From Cylindrodendrum hubeiense (lineage: Eukaryota; Ascomycota; Sordariomycetes; Hypocreales; Nectriaceae), in NCBI GenBank assembly GCA_014621425.1, contig JAANBB010000222.1, forward strand, positions 1 through 64,000: DNA of 64,000 bases, written 5' to 3'. The position numbers and the translations under genes were made by a program. Positions within the stretch are counted from its first letter, which is position 1. Every line of letters begins with the position of its first letter. This document shows positions 13,501 to 24,432 of this stretch, piece by piece. The notes below the pieces were generated by a model. It did no database searches, was not told the origin of the DNA, and saw only the letters and a list, made by a program, of their open reading frames with translations.

Positions 13501-14089
13501 AACTTGCGAACGGCGGGGATAAAGCAGACTCGGAAAACGACGATGATGGTTGGGTCATACAGATTGGATTCGAAGACAAATTAACAGGCATATGCGATGG
13601 GAAAGTGGCCGATGGTCGTACAAAAGAGGCAACAGAATGCTTTGGGGCAACTGGGGTTGGGGGTCGGGTTGAAACTGAGCGGCGACGAGGAGCTCTGCGT
13701 GGAGTTGAAGCTACCGAGTGTCTTCGCTTTGATGAAACGCGATTTGCAGGTCGGTTTGAAACTGAACGGCGCCTAGGTTTTCTGCGTGAAGATGGGGATA
13801 CCGAAGGCTTTCGTCGTCGCGGTCGAGGAGTCGAATAAGTCCGGACAGGGGGGACAGAAGAGTACGACTCTGCCGCGGACACAACATCATCCTCGTCGCT
13901 CGAGATGATTGATTCTTCGACAAGATCATCATCTTCAGATTCGTAATCATAATCCATCGTTATGTGCGGGACACTTCTCTGGGCGCGCTTGGCGCTACGA
14001 AAGAATGGCAGTCCGAAGGCCGCACCAAGCAGATCGACATCAGGATTGCGCTGGCGACGTCGACGAATGCCCCTCCTACCACGACCCAT
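10595..14089 (-). CDS. Unknown protein with two tandem Cys4 motifs; internal in-frame TAG
   Basis: Exons read on the minus strand are 14089-12617, 12569-10820 and 10761-10595; both junctions are GT-AG. The first 200 residues are acidic then rich in Arg/Ser (RRRSVS repeats, likely nuclear). At about 394-427 and 441-471 stand two copies of a pattern CxxCG(C/Q)VRSxxFxxxHPxxPxGxPIxNxCxPC, like a duplicated zinc-binding knuckle. The rest is Ser/Pro-rich and ends in an acidic tail (SESEMSDVSEIEEVTSDDDLDESD). A TAG at 11205-11207 interrupts the second exon, yet the same frame stays open and protein-like for 129 more codons and splices into a credible last exon. Uninterrupted it would be about 1129 codons; stopping at TAG gives 945 residues. 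Family unknown to me; function not assigned. Confidence 0.72.
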
Positions 14090-15155
14090 GGCGCTGAAGC
14101 TAGAATTGCAGCACAGTGGATTGGTGGCAACGTTATTCGTGACTGTGGCTTTTCGGCATGAAAGCTGAGTGTTCCAAAGAAGGGTGACGGGACGGAGAGA
14201 GTGTGAAGTGGGAGAAGATGAAAGGTGGGAGGTAGGTGGGAGGTAGGAGGTGAGAGGTGGGGATGGGAGGTGGCGAAAGTAAGGAAAGAAAGATCCAAGG
14301 TAAGGGAGGCAGGTGAGATGAGGTTGAAGTTGAGGTTGAGATGCGCGCGTCTCCCGCGTCAGAAACTGGACTTGGTATGTTGCTGCGCTTCCGTAGTAGA
14401 TTTATGTGGCAGGCCGTTGCCAGCTGGCAGCCAGTTCGAAAGAAGCCACCACCCAGACAGAGACAGGGACAAGCCTATAGGGCTCCCACCAGTAAAGTGG
14501 TGCCGTGAAGCTACCCAGATATCTAAAGTCCATTCTGTCAGTCACGTCTTGACATCGATGGAGGTTAGGAGGTCATGGGGGTCAGGAAGGTTGACTTGCC
14601 TCACACGTCAAGACTCAGTCACCAATGCGAGCCTTCAGCAGCCCTCTCTCGGGATGGATGGTCCTCTCCTGCTTGTCGTCACGTCAGCTTCGTCTGAATC
14701 CTTTCAGAGGCTCAGACTGAGCTCTTTGATGTAGAACTGTATGCTGAAGCTCTCTCTGTGTTGAAACTGTCTGTTGAAAAGGGAAGAGAATCCGAACAGA
14801 TGAAATATTGAAAGAGAGGCGTTAAATATCGTCCCTCTTTCCTTTCCCTTTTCAATCAACAGTTGCCCATGTTTGTATCTCAACTTAATCTCATCCCACA
14901 ATATCAAACCGACTCGGTTGGCATCAAACAGCCCAGTGGGTCGGGCGGTGACAACCTCTCGTAAACAACCAAATCACAGGTTTCATATGGAGTATCAAAC
15001 ACGTCTTGCAAACAATCTCTAGGAAACGGAAAGCCAGTGTCTTTGTCCTGGTCAATTCATACAGTGATATACATCTCAAATGCGCTTTTGTCTACATGAG
15101 AACCATTTCGGCCCAATTTATTCCCACCCGATCCACTCCCTACTGATCCGAGAAT
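14090..15155. other. Intergenic region between the Cys4-motif gene and STT3
   Basis: It holds the promoter of the Cys4-motif gene and the STT3 3' UTR. Positions 14223-14278 are a G-rich purine tract of repeated GGTGGGAGGTA-like units. No gene is supported. Confidence 0.55.
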
Positions 15156-17652
15156 TTAGTCAACGCGAAGGACTCGGGCGCCCCTTTTCTTCTGGATCTT
15201 CTTCTTCTTCTGGCCACGCGCAAAGGCAGCGGCAGCTCCGTGGTCACGACCAACGTTGTCGAGGTCCTTGACCTTGTAGATGCGGATGATCCAGTTTTCG
15301 CTGGTGAAAGCCTCCTCAACAGTGTCGAGAACAGGGCCCTGATCCGGCATGCGAACACCACGCACTCGGTCAACGGCCTGGCCGGAGGGGAAGAGGGTGT
15401 TGTAGTTGTAGTACGACATCTTGTACCTGTGGCAAATCATTAGCTCGGAACATTCCCCAAGAAATCAGGCTAAAACTTACATCAAGCTGTTCTTCATGGT
15501 CTCAGTGGCATCATGGTCGACCTTGTACTCGCCACGGGCAGTGAAGAAATCACGCTCCTTGACCTCATCAGGCCAGATACCCTCGGCAATACGGACCATC
15601 CAGAGGAACTTGTTGATATCGTCTCCAGAGTAACCCAGGAGACCGCCAAAGACGACCAGAACGTAGTCGACTTCGTGCTGTCGCATAATGGGGTAGCTGA
15701 CCTCCTCACGGGAGCTCATGGCCTTACCGACAGTCGCAATATGGGTGTTGTTCCAGGTGTTGTTGTCAACCAAGGTGGGTCGGTCGGCCATACCACCAAT
15801 CTGGTAGCCGTAATCCCACCACGACATAATCTTGGCATCTTCCTTGGTGTTCTGGCGGAGCCATTGGTAGGCCTCACGGTAGTCATCAATGATGTGCTGG
15901 CTACCGTCGGGCAATCGGCTCGCCAACACCACAGAAGGCGATGAGTAGGCGTTAGAGGTAACCCAGGTGCAGTGGGTAACGAACATGAGCAGGTAAATAG
16001 TCATGGCACCGGTGACGACGACCTTAGAGAGGTTGTTAAAGATGCCAACGTTGGGCTTCTCCGTGGCTCTAAGACCGCCCTTTGCCTTCTTGGGAGCGCT
16101 ATCAGTGCTTGAGGCTGCGGTCTCGTCGACAATGGGCACCTTCACGGACAGGTAGGTGTCCAGGATTTGCGACACAGCGATAGCGGCAGCAACACAGACC
16201 ACAGGAGTCAAGGTCAACATGAGACGGACCATGACACCAGCGAAGTAACTTCCAAACATGGCATAGACCACGATGAAAACATGCTCGTCTCTGAGGTTCT
16301 GGAAGCACAGATAGACACCGGCGGGGAAGAGCCAGATGAGGAAGTTCAGGTCGAAGAAGAACGATGGCCAGGCGGTCGGCTGGTGCTCGGAAACAGAGGC
16401 AATGATGGGAATGTGGATCTTGGCATAGCCAGTGTCCCAGAGAGAGTAGAATCGACCACCCCAGGGAGCAATGTATCCCAATGAAGTCAATCCGACCAGG
16501 CCGGCAAGACCGAGGCCGAACGTCGCCACGAGTAGAGTAACAAGGAAAGTCTGGAACTGACGTCCAGAGATTGCGGATCGCACGTATTGAATGAAACCAA
16601 TTAGTTGGAGGAAACCGAAGATACCTAGTCAAATTGTCAGAAACGAGTCAAAAGAAGGGTCCCACGGAACATACCCAAGGCTGGCATGTGCTCGCTGGTC
16701 TTAACAGGAAGGAAACCAACGAAAGGAATCTGCATGCTAGCCAGCGTGCCGAGGGCATACCACGTCGTGTAGCTGACGTAGAGTCGAGTGCTGTATCGGC
16801 CCATGCAGATAAGGACCAGCGCATGCATGGGCAGAAGGCAGGTGATGAAGGCATAACCACCCCATGAAGCCACCATGTAGCCGTAAAAGAGCGCGCAGAG
16901 CGCACCCCAGAGCATCGATCCGAGCTTGAGAGCCTTAATCCAGAGGAAGAAGGTGAAGACGAGGAGGAAGATAGCAATGGCTTCGTTGTCGTAGCTGCCG
17001 GCGACGGATCGCGAGATGTAACCAGGCGCAATTCCCATGAAGATGGCAGCGAGGAGACCAGCGGAGGGCGAGGTGGTCATCTCGTTGGTCAGGAGGTACG
17101 TCGCGTATGCCGTAAGGCCCGAGAAGGCGGGCGCGAGAAGGACACAGATGTTCCTGATGTCGACGGGGATGGTGAGGGCGCGGAGAGCATGGTAAATGGC
17201 ACCGCTGGTGACCATCAGACCGGGATAGAGCGTACCTCCGGTAACCCGACCGAGAGGATGCCATGTTCGATCATCAAACCAATCCCAAAACTTGTAGAAT
17301 CCATTGGCCACAAGGTATTTCGTCGCTCGGAAGTTGAACCACGGGTCGACTGTGGCTGGTCAGCACGTCACGGCAAAACTGGTTGGGAATAGGCAGGGGC
17401 AACAAACACTCGTGAATAATACTCTCGAAACCTGTGCAGAATCTGTTAGCAAAAGAGTCGATGAATTGTAGTCAGGGGCATGACGCCGCCGACTGAGGTG
17501 AGAAAGCTGTCTTGGGAGGACTTACGAATAACGGAGAAGAGACGGCTGGAAACAGCAGCACCGGCAATGAAAAAGAGAATGACAACTCGGAGCAATGTTC
17601 TCACTTTGGGCGCCGTCACCCCCGCGAGGAGATCCTGGGATTTGGCCGTCAT
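15156..17652 (-). CDS. STT3: Oligosaccharyltransferase catalytic subunit STT3
   Basis: Five exons on the minus strand (17652-17526, 17431-17408, 17349-16675, 16624-15481, 15426-15156) join in frame to 746 residues, close to the yeast length of 718. The second exon is a 24-nt microexon encoding FESIIHE. STT3 is the catalytic subunit of the ER-membrane complex that transfers the lipid-linked glycan to Asn in N-x-S/T. Visible landmarks: N-terminal membrane anchor [14 protein letters not shown], luminal metal-site loop [14 protein letters not shown], many hydrophobic helices, [10 protein letters not shown], and the WWDYG catalytic signature followed by [10 protein letters not shown]. The tail is lysine-rich (QKKKKIQKK). 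An in-frame upstream ATG at 17703 exists; I prefer 17652 because the sequence after it matches the usual short cytosolic N-terminus. Confidence 0.96.
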
Positions 17653-18528
17653 GATGGCCGCGAATGTCGAGTGTCGACGATGGTTGCGCTGGAGTTGATG
17701 CAACTTGTCGAAGCCGAAACCCAGATGTCACTTCCACGACGAAGACGAGAGGACAGCTTGGAGCTTACCTGCGCCAATGAACGGGTAGCCCAGGGGGGGT
17801 GGATACCGGGGGTACGTACCTTGACACGAAGCTCGCTCGGCGGACACGCGCGGCAGGAACCGCGGTTTTTCCGGGTCCTCTTGGCGAGCACGGCACCCAA
17901 TAGCCATCAGCTCATTCAGTCTGGAGTCAACAGATAGCTCCCTATGTACGTCAACCTCGAGCCGTATGAAGATCATCTTGCAGGGGCGTCTCAGCCTTGT
18001 GCAATTGATGTCATTGGGAGAAAGCCATCTGCTATTCAATCATTTGGCGGGCCATTACGGTAGCTTCTAGATTATTGTGCTCACTGGGTTGTCCAATGCC
18101 TAGTACAAGGTAGCGAGCGAGTGCTCAAGCCAGCCTTGCATTGTTGCCACGACGGGCCATGTCTCGTTATTGATGCCATACGTCAGAGGCGTGTCACCAA
18201 GGATAACAATCATCCTCAGCCGGAGTGTTGAATATGGAATCCACGGAAACCATGACGCGCGGTCCCATTAGTGAATTGTCATCTAATTTTGTGTATTGTA
18301 CACCTGCTCATTCATTGTAAAACAGGGACCTAGGAAACCTCTATGCAAGTGCCGCCACGTGTATCCTCAATCATACACCGAGTCTTGGTCGAAACTCGGA
18401 TTATGCCTCAGCAAGACGTAACTCTCTACGGTTGGCCGATGTGCTGACCGTTGCAGTGTCCTCTCGGCGTCCTCCCAGCGTCCTCCTCCTCCTTGTCGGT
18501 ATCCTCCCCCCGCAGTCCAGACGGAACT
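17653..18528. other. Region upstream of STT3
   Basis: This presumably holds the STT3 promoter and the 3' UTR of the subunit e gene, both on the minus strand. I find no further coding sequence. Confidence 0.5.
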
Positions 18529-19055
18529 TTACGGGTTCTCCTTGGCGACCTTCAACAGCAGCTTCTCGAGGTCGAACTTGGGATCCGTAGGGTCGGTGAT
18601 GACTAGGCAGTTGGTTAGTCCGAGGCTTCCTGAGGAAGAGCGCCCGCCGGATGTTGGCAGGTCGAGCTGATTGCAATGCAACCAATTGCCCATAGTTCCG
18701 GCTTCACGTACCATCGTTCGCCGATGCGGTAGGGTTGGACTTGGCGGCAAACTCGGCCTTGGCCTTCTGAATCAACTTCTCCTTCTGCTCATACTCGTGC
18801 TTGGCATGCTCGGCTTTTTGGGCGCTGGTGATTGATCGCTGGTGGGTGAAGCCGTAGAAGACACCCAGTCCGAGGACAGACCACCGCAAAACCTGTACAT
18901 TATCCAATTAGCCTCCGTTTCCAGTTCCGATGCGATTGATTGCGTGACTGCGTTGCTCTGCTCGATGGTTGGGATGGTCGAGGCTGGGCCGCGGTCGAGC
19001 GGGCAATCGGGCAATCGGGGAGGATAAGACGCACGTTCACACCGGTCGAGGCCAT
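18529..19055 (-). CDS. TIM11: Mitochondrial ATP synthase subunit e
   Basis: Exons 19055-19035, 18892-18712 and 18602-18529 (minus strand) encode 91 residues, normal for subunit e. The first exon is 21 nt (MASTGVN). A single membrane segment near the N-terminus (LRWSVLGLGVFYGF) contains the GxxxG motif at Gly17-Gly21. In yeast this motif mediates subunit e/g contact and dimerisation of F1Fo ATP synthase in inner-membrane cristae. After it come HQRSITSAQKAEHAKHEYE, a charged helix, and the conserved end TDPKFDLEKLLLKVAKENP. The reading depends on two introns whose boundaries restore the family sequence exactly, so I consider the model firm. It is divergent from the dynein intermediate chain gene, sharing a promoter of about 650 bases. 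Confidence 0.93.
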
Positions 19056-19708
19056 TGGGAAGACAGTCGCAAAATGGTGCGACGGTGTCGGAAAGCGAAA
19101 GGAGGGTTGATACGATAGTCGGGGGTCGACAATGGCTCGTCAATGGACCCTGTCGGGGTGGCTCGAGGGAATTACTGCGTCGGCGTGAGGTGAAGAATTG
19201 GAAAAGTACTCGGGAAAAGTCGCAGATTTTCCAGGCTCGCAGCGTAACCACGGCCGGCGGCAGGGAGCTCGGGCGAGCTGGCATTCAGTGAGCCGGCCGG
19301 CGGAATCACGTGTCTGACCCATTCCCCCTTGGGCCATGCAACTTCGGGTCGGTACGTACCCAGCAGGTCCTCTGGCGGGCGCTGTAGTGGTCCCCTGCAG
19401 GGGGCACTGGGGACCTCTGCACCGCGTCTAATTGGCGAGGTCAGTTACCAACGATCGCCAAAACGACAAAGGGACATCATCAACTAGGTGGAATCTACAC
19501 TTGCGCGACGACACTAAGCTTCCTGCACATCACACATACATCGACTTCGCTTAGGCTTCTTTTCCTCTCCCATCTCCCCTGCTTTCCCTCACGGGACCCT
19601 CGGTTTGAGCCACTCTACGCTAGCTTGGTCTCACCGTCCCGTCTCTCGAATAGCTCCCCCCCAAAGGATCTGTCAGTCCCGCAATGGGACTGTAGAACAA
19701 TCACAACA
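19056..19708. other. Shared divergent promoter of subunit e and dynein IC
   Basis: Two genes start in opposite directions from this 653-base interval. It contains a G/C-rich imperfect palindrome around 19389-19413 (GTCCCCTGCAGGGGGCAC) and a C/T-rich leader before the plus-strand gene. No further gene is seen. Confidence 0.5.
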
Positions 19709-21848
19709 ATGCAACAACGACGAGATGAGATTCTTGCCAAGAGAGCAAAGCTCGCAGAGCTTAAGCGGCAGAGGGAGCTTCGGAGCCAGACCACTGCCGG
19801 TCGCGCCAGTATCGGCGGTCCCAGCGACGTTGGTTCCCCAATCCCACCGCTTCGCGCCCCGAGTTTCCGTTAACGCTTCCTCCCCTACAGTTGATATCGC
19901 CCACGCCCGGAAGAGCAGACAGTCGCCGCGAGATCGAGCACCTCCTCGCGAGTTTAACCAGCGATAGCAGACCCGGATCGACCACCACCGGCGGCGCCGC
20001 CTCCCCTGCCCGCGCGGCAGCCGTCCCAACAGCGTTCTCAGCGCTGGCGAAATTAGCAACGAAACCTCCGAGAATGCTCCCCCTTCCAGCATTCAGGCTC
20101 CCCCTCGACCCATTAGCCTCACTACAGCCCCCCTCACGACCGTCTACGAGTGTCCGCCATCCCCCGTGAAGGAGGTCTTTTCCTACAGCAAGGGAGTCCA
20201 GACCACGGAGGACTGGATGCTCCCAAGCAGGCCAAGAGCGCAATCACTACTTTCAGAAGCCGATGACCTACCTGGGACAACTTCTACGCCCAGCAAGAGG
20301 CTGAGCAGGAGGGAGCGGGATCGGGAAGAAGAGCTGCGACAGAAGATCAAGGAGGAGGTGGAGGAAGAACTGAGGGCCACCAAGGAATTTCTCACTGACG
20401 GCGTTGTGCCTCAGAGCACCTTTGCGTCAACCAACCATCCTTCGAGGAATCTTACCACCGAAGAGCTCGATGCGGTGGCGCAGTCTGATGAGTTCATCGA
20501 CTTCCTCGATAAGTCGACTAAAGTGATTGAGAGAGCTCTTGACCAGGAGAGCTACGATATCCTCACAGACTATGCACTCCAAGGCCAAGACGTGGACGAC
20601 GAGGATGAGGAGGGCGGCAATACAGAAGGTCGCGGGAAGCATCGCGTCAAGGAGGTGGCCCAGTTCTTCGACGACCGTTGGTCTAAGAAGCGCATGATCA
20701 GTGGAATTGACTTCTCACCCAAGTTCAGCGAGCTGGTCCTTGCATCCTACACAAAGAACCCCACTGCTCCACACGAACCCGATGGCTTAGTGCAGGTATG
20801 GAATCTTCACATGCAGGACCGCCCGGAGTATGTCTTCACTGCCCAGTCAGATATCTTGACGGCCAAATTCTCCCCTTACCATAACAACCTCATTATCGGC
20901 GGCTCGTACAGTGGCCAGGTCTTGCTTTGGGATACGAGAGCCAAGGCAGCGCCTGTTCAGAAAACACCGCTGACAGGATATGGACACGCTCATCCCATCT
21001 ACTCGGTCGACATTGTCGGTACCCAGAACGCGAACAACATCATCTCGTGCTCTACAGATGGAGTTGTTTGTGGCTGGAGCATGGATGTGTTCGCACAGCC
21101 GCAGGAACTCCTCGAGTTGAAGAACCCTAGTCAGGCCAAGGTGGCGGTGGAGGATGTGAGCCCCACGTGCTTGGCCTTCCCTCACACCGATCCCACTTTC
21201 TTCCTCGTCGGCAGCGAGGAGGGAACTATTTTCCCCTGCCACAGATATGACCGAGCCGGAGCCAAGGCTGGTGTCGACAAGAAGATCAGCTACAAGGGCC
21301 ACACTGCGCCTGTCATGTCGGTCGACTTCCATCCCGCTAGAGGCCCGGTAGATCTCGGTGACTTGGTTATTTCGTCTTCCCTGGATTGGAGCGTCAAGCT
21401 CTGGAAGGTTCGCGCTCCTGCGGCTACTTCTACTATCGGTACGGGCGACGGCAGCATTGCGCCCTTGATCGATTTCGTACGAGAGGATGTCGTGTACGAC
21501 GCCAAATGGTCGCCCACCAAGCCCAGCGTCTTCGCGTTGGTAGACGGCGCCGGCTGGCTCGAGCTTTGGGACATTGCCGTTGAGACTGAGGAGCCCGTCT
21601 CACGGATAACGCCGAGTTCGCGGAAGGACGGTAGAACCATGCTCTCTAAGAGTCTGAACAAGGTGGCTTGGGAGCCGAATGAGGGCAAGCGCCTCGCCAC
21701 TGGTGGAATCGATGGTTCTTTGACCGTGTTCGAGGTGGCCAGTGGATTGGGCGGCAAGGAGGGGTCGAAGAACGAGGAGTGGACAAACGTAAAGAAACTG
21801 GTGAATCGCCTCGAGGCGGTTGGCCTGAATGGCGCGGGGATGGTTTAG
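19709..21848 (+). CDS. nudI: Cytoplasmic dynein intermediate chain (frameshifted)
   Basis: Exon 1 is 19709-19828 (40 codons) and exon 2 runs from 19891. The intermediate chain holds the dynein heavy chain and the light chains and binds dynactin. The N-terminal helix (RRDEILAKRAKLAELKRQREL) is the conserved dynactin-binding coiled coil, followed by ISPTPGRADSRREIEHLL. The next conserved blocks, SRPNSVLSAGE, LTTVYECPPSP and the LC8-type motif YSKGVQTTEDW, lie in a different frame; the change falls near 20011-20020. After it the frame is open to the stop and carries the WD40 propeller (VQVWNLHMQDRP, GQVLLWDTRAKA, DWSVKLWKV). One missing base would give about 692 residues, the usual fungal size. 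No GT-AG intron of the required length fits. Either a sequence error or a real lesion. Confidence 0.88.
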
Positions 21849-22882
21849 CGCGCTACTGTTGGAGTATTGGTAGGCCGCACACTGGACACATTGAGTTCTG
21901 TTGTTGAGATTGTTGGCAATAGGTACTTATCCTGTATACCCCAAAGAATATGATTAGAGCGATCAACGATTTCGAACCGCACAATTGCAGTACCATGCTA
22001 GCTCCGTGAGGAGAAGAGCCACGTTCTCTCGGGTTGGACTACCCTATACAATGGATAACTCTGATTTAATCACCGCGGTACCATCATTCAGAACTTCATG
22101 GGGTCATTAGCTTCGCATGCATTGTATTTGCCTGAATAATACATTATTTTATAGTAGGTAGGGTCTATCATTGAAGTTATTTTTATAAAAAATATTATGT
22201 GAGAGTATAAGCAATGGCCTCCTCGTAGTGTCATGATATAGAAGATAGTTTGGACAAATATGAGAGTTCTAGCAACCTTACCGAGAGCAACATATATTCA
22301 ATGGTCACCACATATAGAACCCGAGAACCACAGAACTAAATGATACACAAAAAGCTTAATATCTTGATTATCGCAAGAGTTATGGAAGAAGATGGTGTCC
22401 AAAGCGGTTGTTAAAGAGCGGACGGTCACGTGACCCGAGTTCCACTTCCCATATCAAGTTTTCCGACACGGGCCTCGTCTCGCTCCTCGCTCTTCCTTCC
22501 ACAGTTCGTCGCGTGGCCAAGGTACTGGCCTTGCGTCTACTGCACCCCGGAACCAGTCATGAAGTTCATGATACGGGCTTCCATATGGCCGTTTCTGCTC
22601 CCCAATGCTTGCCGCTAGCGAGGATCTGACAGAAATGGCGCCTTCGATTGCATCTGCTCATGGTAAGTCGTGCTCTCACACTCCTTCAAACACATACCTT
22701 CATGATGTATTCATTTTTATGAATTCTGCAATTCTGAATTCCATTGTGGCATCGCGCTACTTTGGTCTCATGTTGACAACTTCTTGCTGAACCGAACACG
22801 AAATTATTCATTTTCTGTTGACCTCTGTTTCTCCGAATGATGCTAATACAAGTCCAAATAGTACCGATATATGTGTCCCCTC
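21849..22882. other. Intergenic, partly AT-rich
   Basis: The dynein and reductase genes converge here. Positions of about 22050-22400 are clearly more AT-rich than the surroundings. I see no gene, tRNA or repeat. Confidence 0.5.
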
Positions 22883-23975
22883 TTAAGTCTCGACTGGCGC
22901 GCCCTTGGGGTACCGGGTCCCAGAGACCTCGAAGTTGTCTACAATCTCGTCGATGGCCTTCATCTCCTCCTCACTTAGGTCAACGAGCTTGGCGTTTTCC
23001 TCAACCCGGGCTGTAGTCGTAGCGCCCGGGATGGGGATAATGGTTGGCATCCCAGGGCGGTTGCTGATACCGCGTACCCACCCAATCGCAAGCTGTGCTG
23101 GAGTGCAGCCCTTCTTCTCTGCCTGAGCCAGGGCTTGTTCGACGAGCTTGAGGTTGTGCGTCAACGCCTCTTCCTGGAATCGCGGGAAGGAGCCGATCAT
23201 GCCGAGCTGCTTGAATTGGGAAGCTTCCGTAAATCTGCCCGTAAGCATCTGCCATATCGTTAGTCGTGGGCTGTAGAATATCGGTTGGTTCAACATACTC
23301 CTCTCCCAATGGGAGAATAAGCCAGCACCGGGATGCTATGCTCGGCACACGCCGCAGCAACACCATTCTTTAAGATATCGGGACTGAACATGCTCAGCTC
23401 GACCTCGGCCGCAATAATCTTGGCGTGCTTTGCAGCCTCATGGATGGTCTCCACGCTGCACTCGGAAATGTAGACACCTCCAAGTTTGCCCGTGTCAATG
23501 TACTCTTTCTGGATAACGCCGAGAGTGACTTCGAGAGGAACCGAAGGATCTCTTCTCGCGTATGCGAAGGCGTCGAGCTTTTTGGTCCCACCAAGCTGAG
23601 CAATGATGTTGTCGAGCGATCTTCGGACACCTTCGGGCGACCCGTCAAGGACGTGCTTCTCAAGATTCAAGCCACCCTTCATGAAAACGGTGACCTTGTC
23701 AGCGTCCTCGGGATACTTGGTAAAATAGTGCTTGAGCAAGGTCATGCTGTTGTACTCTGGTGTGCCGTAGAACTCGCCAGCGTTCCACACGTTGCAGCCC
23801 TTCTCGAGCGCGGTATGCATCGCCTCCAGAGCCTGCTCCAAAGGCGCGGGAACAGGTCTCCAAGTAAAGCCTGAAGATGTTAGATTCCGTCACGAGGCTG
23901 TTGTTCGTGCTGAGATAACGTACCCATGAGGCCGAAGCCCAGATTGCCGACCTGCTTTCCTAGAATTTGAACCAT
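22883..23975 (-). CDS. plr1: Aldo/keto reductase, pyridoxal reductase type
   Basis: Exons 23975-23924, 23870-23299 and 23248-22883 (minus strand) encode 329 residues, the normal aldo/keto reductase length. The order of motifs matches the AKR8 (S. pombe Plr1, NADPH-dependent pyridoxal reductase) branch: LGFGLMGFTWRP at the N-terminus, WNAGEFYGTPEYNS with the catalytic Tyr, the Lys in VTVFMKGGLN, YARRDPSVPLE, LSMFSPDI, YSPIGRGMLTGRF, and the cofactor-binding TIIPIPGATTTARVEEN near the C-terminus. Known family role: reduction of pyridoxal to pyridoxine in vitamin B6 salvage. Other small aldehydes are possible substrates, so the exact substrate is inferred. Both introns (53 and 50 nt) restore conserved glycine-rich joints. 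Confidence 0.88.
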
Positions 23976-24432
23976 GATGATATTTTGATGTTCAAGGTGA
24001 TGAATCTTATTGAAGAGTGAAGATGAATTGATTTCGATGCTAATGAGTTTCGATATTTCTCGAGCTGAACCACTTATATTTATATTTTAAACTCCTTTGG
24101 AACCCCGTTGGTTACTTTTACTAGCTACGACCATCGGCCGTGGACTTAAACTCCATCCCATAGTATTGTCGGCTTTACATTCCGTCGCGTCCCGTAAAGC
24201 CGATGACGTCTCCGCACGTCACGCTGCCGTAAAGTCCGCACATTTGCAGGGACATGGCATTGATCGTAACGCACTGATACCCTTTTGGGCCACTGGCTGG
24301 TGGATCTATCTTTGCTTCGTGGTTAAACCTGCAGGTCGGTTTTACGGACTTAGTGACATCGGATGGGAGAGGCCTTCAAACGGTGCAACAACAGTAAATT
24401 GATACGCTAGGTATTCTAGGTCGGATTTGCGA
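23976..24432. other. Promoter of the aldo/keto reductase
   Basis: Upstream flank of the reductase and 3' flank of the CCCH gene. It contains two CGTAAAG copies, one at the ATGACGTC half-CRE-like site and one just after GCACGTCAC, near 24193-24237. No gene is supported. Confidence 0.45.

Noticed and set aside
19921..20040. An intron explaining the dynein frame change
   Set aside because: Candidate GT-AG pairs have lengths that do not change the frame as needed, except ones that delete the conserved RREIEHLL segment or use poor donors.
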